Source of the DNA: Serilophus lunatus | Lineage: Eukaryota; Chordata; Aves; Passeriformes; Eurylaimidae | Direction: 5' to 3' | Length of the DNA stretch: 64,000 bases | Assembly: GCA_013399895.1 (NCBI GenBank) | Contig: VXBA01005866.1 | Span: 230,688 to 294,687 of the forward strand | In this document: piece by piece, positions 25,101 to 35,946 of the stretch | How the letters are laid out: the number at the start of each line of letters is the position of its first letter | Numbering within the stretch: the first letter of the stretch is position 1 | Program-made: the position numbers and the translations under genes | Notes under the pieces: model-generated | Databases searched by the model: none | Told to the model about the DNA's origin: nothing | The model's input: the letters and a program-made list of their open reading frames with translations, nothing else

Positions 25101-25990
25101 CATCTCTGTGCTATTTATACATATCTGCTTCAATTATTGTTAGATAAACTCCGCAAGTTTATGATGATTATTTTATATTTATACTACAGTAATAGTAAAA
25201 GACACCAGCATCTTACTGCCAGACCCTTAGAAGTATTATTTGGATGTCTAACTCCTGGGCTTTGGTTGCTGTGCAGTGCCTAAAGTGAGAGAAGAAGACT
25301 GTATGCAGATGGAAGAGGTAGTCGAGCATCCAATTACACCATTTCCTACAGCTCCCTTGATTCCCATGTTGCAGTTTTTGGGAAGTGCGGGGTGAGCAAA
25401 GAGGAAGCCTGCAGGAACAAAAAGAAGGTATGAGCCAGTGGAATGGTGCCATGGAGACATGTATTTTATCCCCCAGTCTCCTGCTGGAAAATTCCTACAC
25501 AATGCTCATTATCAGGCTTTCTGAAGTAATTAGTTCCTTGGTACCCAAAGTCAAGCACAGAAAGGGCTGTGTTTGCCAAAGTGTCATCTCTGAGAACAAT
25601 GACTGAGAAATCTTGAGGCTGTGCAATGAACTGATGAGAGAAAATAAGGATGAATAAAGTGATGAACCTCTGCCAAGTGGTTTCACAGTCATTTGTAAAC
25701 GCAGAATAATCCAAAGAGGGCTTTGTGGAAGTGTTTGGAAAGCTGTGTGGTCTGGAAAAGTCTGGGAGGCAATAAATCTTTCTGACCTATTGCCTCCTTA
25801 TTCTCCTCTTTAATCTTTCTTCTGCAATGTTATTTACACTGTAACTCCACACCTTTCCTCTCTGCACATCACAGCTTGGAGTAGCATAAAATGCAGTAAT
25901 TGTCGGGAAAGTTTTGATCATTCCCTAAGTCCCCATTATGAGCAGTCCCCTCACTAAGATAAATCAACAAGCTCAATTGTTTTAAATTTT
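22131..25990. other. Unique non-coding DNA
   Basis: No gene or clear transposon. An A/C-rich patch lies at about 22208-22252. Many frames of 60-84 codons overlap on both strands around 22.9-23.1 and 25.0-25.7 kb, which signals a local lack of stop codons rather than coding. Confidence 0.5.
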
Positions 25991-27060
25991 CTTCTTTCAA
26001 TGGGAGCATGTTGTACGCTTGTTATCCATATGTCTAACCTGAATCTCTCCCTGAGTTTAAACCTATTGCTTTATCCCCCTGCCTATTACAGACAGAGAAG
26101 AGCTTATTCACTCGCTTTTAGCAGCAACATCTTTACACATCCAAAGACTGTTATTATGTTTCTCCTTGACATTTTCTTCTCCGGATTAAATAACCTCTGC
26201 TGATTTAACTTTTCCCTGTAGGTGATGTTTTATAATGCTCTCATTGTTCTCTGCAATGTGTTTTTGCACACCCTTTTTGAAGCATGTCATCAAAAGTGGA
26301 CAGTCCTCCTGCTGAGACCCTGGTAATGCTGACTGTAGTGGAATTCAGTCTTTTAAGCTATAATCTCTTCTTTCTCTATCTATATATAGAGATATAAAAA
26401 TATAAATTATCTTTTAGTATAGAGGGTTTAGTGCTGGGATTATTATTTGGGTTTTCTTAGCAATTACATGACATTGCTGACTTATATTCTTCACTAATTT
26501 TTTTTCCCTGCAGAATGATTTCTTGCCAGTTCTTACTCTTACTACATTTATATAAAGGACTGTTCCCCACTAAGTGTATTACTAATTATTGAATGGTAAT
26601 CTGTCTTTGAAGAATAGTTCTCCAATTCAAGAAAATTATCTGGAATCCTAAGGTTGCTCTCTAAAGTCCTTCCTAGTTTGACACCATCTTCAGATTCAGT
26701 AGTCATATTTCCACATCCATTACTTCCACTGTCCCACTTTCTGTTCTCAAACTTCCTGATCTAGGTTAATCATGAAAATTTTATGAAACACTGCACACAG
26801 ATCAACCCTCAGGGGAATGGTGCTTCACATATCTCCCAGACAGTGTCTTATTGTCGAGACAGTTTTTCCCCTGTATAATATTAATTCATGTGCTAGTTCA
26901 AGTTTCTTTAACTTACAGACTGTAACGGAAGGCAATTGTCTTTCTAAACACAAGATACATGAAATCTGATGCTTCGTCCATATACCCAAGACTTGTACTT
27001 CTAGAGAGATTAGGAAGTCTATTTTGGACGTGTCACCTTACTTCATTATCTTTTGCATTA
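25990..27060 (-). mobile_element. Old CR1/L3-type LINE fossil, about 1 kb
   Basis: Antisense blocks of the deep-amniote CR1/L3 kind follow one another over about 1 kb. First comes 'taacctgaatctctccctgagtttaaacc' in pieces (26035-26065), then an 'aagactgttattatgtttctcc' block, 'ctctgctgatttaac', and a region like the 'gtccttcctagtttgacacc atcttcagattcagtag' pieces (26667-26705) that in intact elements encodes the late reverse-transcriptase part. The 'cagatcaaccctcagggg' and 'agtgtcttattg' pieces (26800-26855) follow. The order agrees with one long insertion. Heavy divergence and loss of frames mark it as far older than the neighbouring CR1 at 28.9 kb. Confidence 0.6.
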
Positions 27061-27200
27061 TCTTTTACAATTTGCTTGATTATTTGCTTCACTATTTTTC
27101 TGTGAGTGAAGTCTCTACTACCTATGTGTTAGCAGGTGTTTACTATAACCTTAATACACAGAATCAGTATTTCTAACAGGCACTGTTAGTATTTATTAGT

Positions 27201-27382
27201 ACTGTAACAGGCTGCCCAAGGAAGCGGTGGAGTCACCATCCCTGGAGATATTTAGGACACGTGTGGATGTGACACTCAATGATACCGTTTAGTGATGGAC
27301 TTGGCTGTGCTAGATGGATGGTTCTCTAGACGCAATGTTTTCAGAGGTCTTTTCAACCTAAATGATTCTCTGAATCTATTAT
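27201..27382 (+). mobile_element. CR1 LINE 3' end, plus orientation
   Basis: The segment starts ACAGGCTGCCCAAGGAAGCG, passes 'ctggagatatttagga', 'gatggacttggctgtgct' and 'gaggtcttttcaacctaaat', and ends in the short tail repeat GATTCTCTGAATCTATTA. That is the sense order of an avian CR1 3' end, including the ATTCT-type octamer tail. It is 5'-truncated, as most CR1 copies are, and contains no useful frame. It lies in the opposite orientation to the neighbouring copies. Confidence 0.85.
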
Positions 27383-27822
27383 GAATGTCATTTCTCAAGC
27401 AAAGACCCACAAAACCAACAGAGAGACAACTGAAGGAAGTGAGCAGCTTTGGCAGTTGACATCTGCTCTGTTTGTGGTTTGCTACATACTGTGCATTTTC
27501 TTACTCCATAGCTTCGTCTTGGCTGCTGCAGTCTGAGTCAGAAGGAATCTCTGGATGGAGCAGAAGACTCTGCTTTCCCTGGAAACCACTGAGCAAGGTC
27601 AGGGAAAGTGTCAGGGGTCAAGATGTGCCCTGCTGAAGGGAGACAGGGTATAGGCAGTCAGGCAGCAAGGAACCTGAAGCACCTTTATGGCAGCTGTCAT
27701 ACCAAGGGTATGTTAGGAACAAGGGTGCATATACTTGCATATCTTCTGCCCTGTTGATTTTGAAAAGTTAGAAGAGGGGTTCGGAAAATGGTAAACTCCA
27801 TGTTTAAAGCTATTCAGTGTTT
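27383..27822. other. Unique DNA between insertions
   Basis: About 440 bases with no recognised repeat or gene, separating the CR1 tail from the LTR target site. Confidence 0.5.
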
Positions 27823-28276
27823 GACAGTGTCCTGGTTCCAGCCAGGACAGGGTTAATTTCTGCAGCAGCCAGAAGGGGCATGGCTAAGACCCAGAGGTTA
27901 TTCTATATATACTATCTCAAGTCATTGCCGGGGCAGGGGGGGCAGAAATCAAAGAAGTCACTTCTGGTCAAGTAACTGTATGGGAGAGAACATTTGGGTG
28001 CCACCTCAAGAGAATCATTCCCCGATTTTGTACATTTTGTTATTGATATTGTAGCTGCTACTATTGTTTTCCTATTTCATTGCTGTTTCCAGTAAATTTT
28101 TCTTTTCTCAACCCACAATCTTTACATTTTGTGCCTCCACTTATACTCTCCATCCTGCTGTGGGGGTGGCGGGTGGGAATGAGGGGGAGATGGGAGTGAG
28201 AAAGCAGCACATGGTTTGTAGTGTTTCAGTAGGAACACTAAATTGTGGAATACCCTTCCTAAACCATGAAAGACAG
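27823..28276. repeat. 5-bp target-site duplication flanking the solo LTR
   Basis: GACAG at 27823-27827 is repeated exactly at 28272-28276, immediately outside the proposed LTR ends. Five bases is the usual duplication length of ERVL-class retroviruses. Confidence 0.75.
27828..28271 (+). mobile_element. Solo LTR of an avian ERVL-like endogenous retrovirus
   Basis: The 444-base block opens TGTCCTGGTTCCAGCCAGGA and ends with a TAAACCATGAAA-like end, close to the TGTCCTGGTT...AAACCACGACA ends of a common avian LTR family. A TATATATA box lies at 27904-27911. A T-rich stretch with an AGTAAA-type degraded poly(A) signal lies near 28092, and a G-rich block (28157-28199) precedes the end. The terminal CA has become AA, so the copy is mildly decayed. 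Exact 5-bp repeats flank it. No primer-binding site, gag, pol or env follows, so it is a solo LTR left after recombination between two LTRs. The family name is from memory. Confidence 0.82.
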
Positions 28277-28291
28277 ACTGACACGTGCTAC

Positions 28292-28366
28292 AAAAAAAAA
28301 AAAAAAAAAAGAGAAGGGGGGGNCGACCAATAGAAAAAAAAAAAAAAAAAAAAAAGAGAAGGGGGA
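28292..28366 (+). repeat. Duplicated poly(A)-GAGAAGGGGG block around one N
   Basis: A19 followed by GAGAAGGGGG (28292-28320) is repeated as A22 followed by GAGAAGGGGGA (28334-28366). Between them sit extra G residues, a single N at 28323 and CGACCAATAG. The layout looks like two reads of the same homopolymer region joined badly, rather than a natural tandem repeat. Confidence 0.8.
28323..28323. other. Single ambiguous base (N), assembly uncertainty
   Basis: This is the only N noticed in the window. It sits between two near-identical poly(A)-GAGAAGGGGG blocks, where homopolymers make sequencing and joining unreliable. Confidence 0.95.
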
Positions 28367-28928
28367 GTTTTCTGGCTGCAGGGATAAAAATACATTTTCT
28401 TTCATAGGTTTTCTCTGATTTGATGGTCATCACACATTCGCTTATGTTTGGTTTTTTTCACTCTTAAGCTACTTTGAGACCTTCAGGTATGAATGCCTAC
28501 TAAATAAAACTGTAGCCACAAGGACATAAATTCACTGTTTAATTGTAACAAGAAACTGATAGCTTTTTGCTAGGCAGAGATTTTCTCCAAGAGGGGTCCC
28601 AGGAGTCTGTGAGCAAAGATTTGTGGAGCAAGGCAAAATCCAGGCAGCTCAGTGAGTGCCTGAAAATGTGGCCCCTAAGCCATGAGCACAAAATCAAAAC
28701 CTCAGTACCTCTTAGCAAAGAGCACCAGATCTTCCTGGTATTATCTGCACTGCTGTTCAAATCTTTCTGATCACTGGTAGCTCAGAAAAACCTCAATCCT
28801 ACAAACTGGTATTCTTGGAAGACCCTGTGCCATGCTGAGCTTCCCCAGATACTGTAGTTTCTGCAATCACAAGACAATTTTTCACTTATGATGAGGTAGA
28901 ATTTACTGTATGAGGCATTTTTGAATAT
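28367..28928. other. Unique DNA between insertions
   Basis: No gene or repeat recognised. Short frames on both strands at 28.5-28.8 kb overlap one another and have no domain. Confidence 0.5.
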
Positions 28929-29470
28929 AATCATAGAATGGTTTGAGTTGGAAGGGATCTTAAAGATCATGTAGTTCCAACTACCCTTCCATGGGCAGGA
29001 AACTTACCAATAGATCAGGTTTGTCAGAGCCCCATCCAACCTGGCATTAAACACCTACAGAGATGGGGCATCCACATCTTCTCCTGGCCACTTATACCAA
29101 TGCCTCACCATGCTTGCAGTCAAAAAATTCTACCCAATATCTAATCTAAACCCAACTCTTTCAGTTTAAAGCTATTTCTACCTGTCCTGTCACTGCATGT
29201 CCTTGTGAAATGTTCCTCTGCAGCTTTCTTGTAGGTCCTTTTAGGTACTGAAAGGCTGCTCTAAGGCCTCCCTGGAGCCTCCTCTTCTCCAGGCTGAACA
29301 ACCCCAATTCTCTCTGCCTCTCTTCATAGGAGAGGTGCTCCAGCCCTCCGATCATCTTTGTGGCCCTCCTCTGGATTCAGTCCAGCAGGTCCATGTCCTT
29401 CTTATGTTGGGGATCCCCAGAGCTGGATGCAATACTCCAGGTGGAGCCTCATGAGATCGGAGTAGAATAT
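28929..29470 (-). mobile_element. CR1 LINE, 5'-truncated, well preserved
   Basis: This is the clearest CR1 in the window, in antisense on the plus strand. The 3' end begins TCATAGAATGGTTTGAGTTG (28931) and is followed by 'agggatcttaaagatcat', 'tccatgggcagg', 'cagagccccatccaacctgg', 'ctttcagtttaaagctattt', 'cctcttctccaggctgaaca' and 'aggagaggtgctccagccct'. It ends near a 'gagatcggagtaga' piece. On the minus strand a frame (29355 to 29161) gives the familiar late-ORF2 peptide around LSYEERQRELGLFSLEKRRL, now lacking the catalytic reverse-transcriptase part. CR1 elements retrotranspose with 5' truncation and usually leave no target duplication; none was seen. Confidence 0.95.
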
Positions 29471-31110
29471 CCAATTCGAAGCTTGTGAAAACTACAGTAA
29501 ATAGATCAACTCAATGGCAAATTTTCACCTTCTAAGCCTTACAGAAGACCTGTTCACTGATATCCTTGAATACATTTCTTCTAGGGTTAAAGCACCTGAG
29601 ACCATCTGTCACTATGACTTAGAGTTATGATGATTACTTCATTATAGAGGCTTTAGAGTTATAAAAGGGGAAACTAATTCTTGCAAGAGTAAACGTGGAT
29701 AATATCCCTTCAGACAAAAAGTCCACCAAGTCTCCAAATTCTCATTACAGGGCTTTTCTGCTGAAGAAAATTTTGCACATTGGCCTGAAGCTGCCTCAAT
29801 GCGCACTTCTGGTCCCTAGCACTGTATATCTGGAACAGGGCAGCTAAGAGTAAAAATTATGATCTCATTCTGGTTGCACATTAGGTTGAAACAAGATTTC
29901 ACTAAGTCATGGGTGCTAGAGGGTTTCTCTGGATTATTGCAGTCATGACTTGTGTGTTTACTGCAAGATGTAGATTGTTCTACACAGGCTCCCAGGCATT
30001 AGTGAGGCTAGAGAAGGTAATCTTTTTGGCAGCAGCAGCCTTTGTTGATTGCAAAAACTGTAAATGCCAGGGGCTACTCCAGCATATTTCATCCTTTGGA
30101 GTCCTGAGAGTGCAGGCAGACTTGGTCAGATCTCAGTGACTGATTTCATCGCAAATAAGCAGCAGAGTCAGCACAGTTCTGTTGAACTGGCTTCTATCTC
30201 CTATGTCAAACTCTTCACAGAAAAGAATTCTTATCAGGAGAGAAGACTTTGTCACTATAATACTTCTAGCTTTAAAGTATTACTTTAGCTACAAAATAAA
30301 TTATTTTAGCTTACGGAGCACATCAACTTTGCCTCTGATTTTGATACAGGGGAATGATTCTAGAAACTCTTAGTATCTGATTTATTCTTCTAGCATATAT
30401 GTGTCTGTCTTCAATCTTGTGCGTATACAATGTATTAAATATCCAACTAGGGATATGTTGCAAAATAATTTAATTTAAATATTAACGAATTACCAAACAT
30501 CTACTTGATTTTTCTTAATAACCGAGCAAGGCTGAAAACAAAACCATTTAGATTCAGGAGATGAAACAAGTTAGTAATTACTTTGCAATTCCTTGCCTGG
30601 GAAGACACTTTTTTTTTTTTTTTACACTAATCATAGATGTTACTAGGATATTGTGCATTAAGTGTGAGGATTTGGTTATATTGTTGACTTTGCTACCCTG
30701 GGTAGTGTGAGCTACATCTACGCTATTATTTCCATTTTAAACCAAATGCCTAAGCCGAGAATACTACACCTAGTAAGTAAGCAAATAATTGAAGCTTAAA
30801 AGTCATGGAGTGGTTCAGCACCTTTGTTCAACACATTGACACATTGAAGTTTTTCACTACATTTCACAAACTGCACTTTATATTGAGGTAATAACTACTG
30901 ATTAACTAAGAATATGCTATCATATTTGATCTACTAAATGGCTCAGGAACACACTGGGAAGTTATCAGTTACCATTAAGTCAATCTAGGAAAAGGAGAAT
31001 TTTTCAGCTCTTCTGTTCCATTCATTCATCTTTCATCTGTTCTTCCTTAGCCTGGACTAAATCAGAAACCTCTGTCATGGATCAGCTCCCCAGCACAAGT
31101 TCCTTAAAAT
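29471..31110. other. Unique non-coding DNA
   Basis: A T15 run lies at 30609-30623. Otherwise no transposon or gene is recognised. Frames at 29.9-30.4 kb overlap and are unremarkable. Confidence 0.5.
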
Positions 31111-31168
31111 CACACACACACACGCATGCACATGTGAGCACACACACACACACGCATATACACATACC
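31111..31168 (+). repeat. Interrupted (CA)n microsatellite
   Basis: Two CA runs (31111-31123 and about 31140-31153) are split by GCATGCACATGTGAG, with a degenerate CATATACACATAC end. The interruption suggests an old microsatellite with reduced slippage. Confidence 0.85.
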
Positions 31169-31224
31169 TAGTCAAACAGTTGGTCAGCCTGTCAATCAGT
31201 CACTCCATCAGTCAGTCACTCCAT

Positions 31225-31338
31225 CAGTCAGTCAGTCAGTCAGTCAGTCAGTCAGTCAGTCAGTCAGTCAGTCAGTCAGTCAGTCACTCACTCACTCACT
31301 CACTCACTCACTCACTCACTCACTCACTCACTCACTCA
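31225..31338 (+). repeat. Compound tetranucleotide repeat (CAGT)15-(CACT)13
   Basis: Fifteen perfect CAGT units (31225-31284) pass directly into thirteen and a half CACT units (31285-31338), a one-base change per unit. The preceding 30 bases hold degenerate relatives of the unit. The plus strand has no stop in any frame and reads Ser-Val-Ser-Gln then Ser-Leu-Thr-His repeats, so the 111-codon frame here (31077-31412) is a by-product of the repeat; the minus strand meets TGA every 12 bases. Confidence 0.95.
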
Positions 31339-33378
31339 ATGTCACAGAGGAGGAGTATGGCAGAAGGTTGAATAACTACAAAAACAGAACAATTATTTCC
31401 CAGTCCTCATAAGTGCTTATATAAGTGGCTTGTCATTGTCATGTTGGCCTTTGCATGTCAGCAGAAAATATATGATCCTATTGGCAGACAACAGGACTGA
31501 CTCAGCAGATACAAAGCCAGATCATGCAGCAATGACTAAAAGATGACTACAAACACATGCAGAATGTAAGGGGCATTCTGAGGGAGCTGTTTCTTTACAT
31601 GATAATTGTTTGTGTCTTCTTGACCATATGTACCTGCATAAGATGCTCAAGATGACCAACAGTTGGCAGGTCCATCTAAAAAACATCTGCTTATCAGAGA
31701 ACGTCTGTCTCTGTGTATATATTTATACCCTGTTTATCTTAGTGGCAGAAGTTGGCACACTTCAAAAATGCTTACCTGTATCATAAATAGGCTAAAACTT
31801 TATTCTTCTTAGAGGCTTGGGTTTGTTGTTATATACTGATGTCAATGAATCTCCTCGTGGGGTGTATTAACACAAAATGGAACAACTCTCAAATTCCAAC
31901 TTGACTTGGACAGTAAACCCAAAATTAATTCTGCTACTATCATCCTCTTTTCTTTCCTACACATGTACACTGCAGTCTTTAGGTTGAAATTTCTACCCAT
32001 AATAAAAGATTTTTCTTATCTTGTTCATCAGATCACCTCTTTTAAACATCTCTGTCACTGCTTTTTTCTACAATTGTCCTTACCTTGAGTGAGAAGTGAA
32101 AGATTAAGCTGCCTGCCAAAAAATACTGGGAACACTTCCTGAAATTCTTCTTACAGGAGGTCTATAACAAGGACTTCAAACCTTAAAAATTTAGGGTATC
32201 TGTATGAAATTTTGAAATTCAGCTGGGACATCTTGTCTGAGAATGGTTGTGAATTTCAAACCAGTGCCCCAAACCTCTTTCAAGGCCCATTTAGCAGTTC
32301 TTTCCTATTTTTTTTTCTCTGTGTGCCTAACAGCTACCAGATCTCTGCCCTCTCTCATTTTCCCATACTTCTCTTCCATATTCCTTTATCATCCTCTGGT
32401 TTCAGCACTGAAAGATAAGCTTTACAGAGACATGCTTGCATGGAGTTAAGTCTTTAGATGAAGTACTTGATTTTCAAAAGCACTGGACACTTCCTACTTC
32501 AACTGAAGTTGACGGACTTGCTCTGGAATTACTTTATTAGCATTTTGTGAGAAGAGTGGTGAGGCATGAACCTCAAACACCAACCCTACTATGGTGGATG
32601 GGAAAAGAGCAAAGCAACCCAAATATTGGTGATGATGACAGCAAAATTATCATGATCCTAATTGATGACTTGGTGGGGAAAGAAGGGGAAGGAACAAAAA
32701 ACCCAATTCCATCTCTAGATTTCAGTTTATTGCTATAAATACGCTGCTTTGGTTGAAATTTTTGTTACTTCGTAACAAAACAAAGAATAAGGCAAAATTA
32801 GTCTGGTCCTTACACTGTGATGGGAGTATTTAACATGAGCCTAAGTCCTTTAAAAGATTCTGGGAAACAAGGGCTAAATTTCTATAGGACAGGCCAAATT
32901 TTGAACAAAGTAAACTTTAGCTTCAGACTGATGCTCAATTAAGTCTTGACTAACGCAGAAATTATTTTCATTGCACCAAAAACTCAGTAAGGGCTCTCTT
33001 TCTTTCAGCAGATAATAACAAATGTGTCCTCTCATTTATTTTGGAAAGACTTCATTCCTTTAGGCCTAAAGCAGCTACCTAGATTGCTCAGGAAAAAGCC
33101 TCCTGAAGCCACAAAGAGTTTTTCCACACACGGAAAAAGGTAAAACCCTAGACAACAAAACAGCAACAGAGAAGAAGAGTAAATAGAATCAGGAAAGAGC
33201 TCCTCAAATGTGGCAGGAGAATGAGAGACAGAATATAAAACTACTTCCTTTGAAATGCAATCTCACAGTTTACTGACCCCAGCTCCTGTTCAGATTGTAA
33301 AGCTCATGAAGTCTCCTGTTGGGAAGAACCTGAAAGTCCTGGGGTAAACAGGCCATGAGTGCACCAACAAGATCTGTA
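31339..33378. other. Unique non-coding DNA
   Basis: No gene or transposon recognised. A pyrimidine-rich patch lies at about 32290-32400, which explains the overlapping Phe/Ser/Pro-rich frames there. Confidence 0.5.
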
Positions 33379-33432
33379 CAGAATCACAGAATCATTTAGT
33401 TTTAAACAACCTTTCAGACTCCTCATTAACAA
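33379..33432 (-). mobile_element. Short CR1 3'-end fragment
   Basis: ACAGAATCACAGAATCATTT followed by AGTTTTAAACAACCTTTCAG and CTCATTAAC corresponds to the antisense 3' tail and last bases of an avian CR1. Only about 55 bases can be aligned by eye, so this is either a very short 5'-truncated insertion or the only recognisable part of a decayed one. Confidence 0.6.
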
Positions 33433-35659
33433 GGGAATGTGGCATCAGGATCATCTTTGATATGGTGTAGCAGTGAAATCTTGCATTAAACTGCTATGAA
33501 AACAGATATGCAATGAGAAAGAGCTGTAAGAACCCTTATCAGGGACCCCGCACCCAATGCTTAGGAGCTGCATTTCAGCTCAGGCCTTTGCTCCTTGCCT
33601 GAGCTACATGGTAGGCATGCCTGTGCCTCATCATGTATTCTGCCAATCCTGACTTTGACTCACTGATGTGACCTCCTGGCTTGATCTAAGATTTGTTTCA
33701 TCACTACAGACATTTTTGATGATTGTTGTCAGCAGAGTGTGGTCATCGCTCTGTTTGTCTTGTTCAGGTGCATCACTTTGCCCCTGGATGCTTCTCCTGC
33801 CTGCCCCACCATTATCTTAAGCCCTTGGCTCACCTTCCCTTCTGAAACAGCCTGCAATTTCTGTTCTCTGACAAGAAGTTGAATCAGGACTACATTTAGC
33901 CTCATTCCCTGGCCCAAGCGCTTTCATTATATGTGCATTTCAAAACTTCTTAAAGAAAAACTCCTATATTGGAAAACTGGATGTGCCCTACACACTAGTT
34001 CTTAACTTAATGACCACATTTAAGTGTTAGAGTGATTTTTTTAAGATGAGCTTCCAAGTAGATCTAGTTTCTGTGCACCTAAGCCATACTGAGAAATTAC
34101 CAGAAGCTGGCAGATGGATATGTAATTTGCCCCAAAACTGCATCAAACCATTCTCTCGTGATCCAAAATGAACCAGCTAACCACACTGAATAAGAAATCA
34201 GGCAATGTTTCAGCTTTTCCTAGAAACCCCTTGTGGAAACCATGCCCAATGCTAATTTAGAGAGTTGCAGGTGTAATGGTGCAGACTGAAAGGTACATGT
34301 GCAGCTACAAACTGCCCATGACCTAAAACAATTCAACATTCAGACAACAGATTAATCTGTAAGGACACAATTGGAACAGCCAAAGATTTAAAGTACAAGT
34401 ATAAAAGTAAAAATCAAACACATATGAAATAGCACATAGTAAAATTCTTTGTGTTTGATTTGCAGTGTCATCCTGCATGTCTCAGGCATAACAAATCACT
34501 TCCTCTTTGTCCTTTTATGTCATAAGGTCTTTATTACTTTTGGCTGCATATTCACAGTGAAGTCCTAACACCAGCGAAAGAAAGCAATCTAATAATTAAC
34601 TGCAGTCATTACATAGAAGCGTGAGTCTCTGACTGCAGTCTAGATGAGGAGTAGTAACTGGAGAGAGGTTACCTCAGGTCAGTCATTTGGGCTCTTTGCT
34701 CTAAGTGTTGGGCTAAACAGCTGTTCATGGGATTACTCACAAACAAGACTGTAAAAAGAAGACATTCAAAAGGTAATCTGCGTACTATTTTAGGAACAAA
34801 ACTAAATTCCCCAATTTTGAATAATCTTCAATGCTCGTTATGCAGCCTTTGCTCTGGCAATAGTCTGAAAGTTAATTACCTTTTTTTATTCCAGTTTTTC
34901 ACACATCATTTCAACTATAGTGTTAGCAATTTTATCTTTGATGCTCTTTTTAGCTGCTCACCAGTTCCGACAGCCATCTTCTGGGAATTGTGAGATTCTG
35001 GCTGCAAATTGTAACTCTACGGGCAGACTGCTCAGAAAGAAAGTATGGTCAAGGAATGCAGTGTTAGACTATGTTCCTGACAGTGATTTTTCAATAGGTT
35101 TTGACTTAGGTTGGGCTAAACATTTCACTTTCTTTCTTTAATTGGCGCCAACATTTTTACAATTAAATGCCTTAAGGAACTGTGATACATGTAAATGAAG
35201 AAGTGCAGTTCTTTGATTGCTGGGGAAAAAAAAATAACTGTCATGTTGGCTGAGACTCATTAATAGTTCTACTTTTCAATTTTTTATAACTTTACTGTGT
35301 GTTTGGTGAAAATGGGACATGAGAAAAAAAGCATCAAGGCAAAGCTAGTGGCACTGTGTTCAGTATCTTCTTTTTAGATTAACAAGTTTGTTGTGGCAAA
35401 ATAATGAAAAGTTTATACTGAGATCAGAACATCTTACCCTCTAGTTGTCTGAACATTGATGCACTAAAATTCATTTACTGAATTTATAAACTATGTATAT
35501 ATGTGCTGGAAATAGAAGATAGATTATGAAACAGAATAAAGATGTGTTCTGTACAACAAACTCAACTGGACTGCAAGATTTCTAGGTAGATTTTTGTAAG
35601 CAAGAACCTCCGTTAAACCAAAGCCTTATATGATCTCTACCATGACTATCCAGAAAATT
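33433..35659. other. Non-coding DNA, partly C/T-rich, unclassified
   Basis: The part from about 33540 to 33920 is richer in C and T than its surroundings, with repeated CTGAC and CTGCC words. This is the composition of an old LTR or other repeat, but I cannot assign a family. The rest looks unique. A plus-strand frame at 34920-35141 follows an acceptor-like TTTTTAGCTGCTCACCAG but shows no domain. Confidence 0.35.
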
Positions 35660-35926
35660 TTAAATTAGGCTACCCTTTTTGTCATCTGACAAACTTCCAG
35701 AGGAGCATGAAGCAATATCACTGACATCTGTCACAACTTTTTCTTTTCTTTTCTTCTCGTACTCTTCAATCTTGCACACTGGTGTCATGAAGCAATCAAC
35801 AAGGCAGAATCCAGAAATTTGTTCAGCTTTAGTTTCTCTGTGTAATCCACGGAGATAGAGGAATATGCTCCTAAGGAATTCACACAAGACAGCAGGCTGG
35901 CTCTGCCAGGCAGCTAACTTACCTAA
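35660..35926 (-). other. Candidate 3'-terminal coding exon, unidentified
   Basis: On the minus strand a run of 14 C plus TTTCAG (plus-strand 35927-35946) makes a strong polypyrimidine-CAG acceptor. Right after it, in phase 0, a frame stays open for 88 codons and ends with TAA at 35660. The translation becomes strongly charged near its end, around KIEEYEKKRKEKVV, followed by a Ser/Asp-rich C-terminus, which is unlike the Leu/Cys/Ser-rich chance frames elsewhere. I recognise no family, and no AATAAA is seen close downstream. It could be a real last exon, an exon of a non-coding transcript, or chance. Confidence 0.2.
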
Positions 35927-35932
35927 CTGAAA

Positions 35933-35946
35933 GGGGGGGGGGGGGG
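35933..35946 (+). repeat. G14 homopolymer
   Basis: Fourteen consecutive G residues, preceded by AACTGAAA and followed by AGGAAAAAG. On the minus strand this is the polypyrimidine tract of the candidate acceptor. Length is likely unreliable in short-read data. Confidence 0.9.

Noticed and set aside
31077..31412. 111-codon frame with Ser-Val-Ser-Gln and Ser-Leu-Thr-His repeats
   Set aside because: It is a translation of the CAGT/CACT microsatellite, not a repeat protein.
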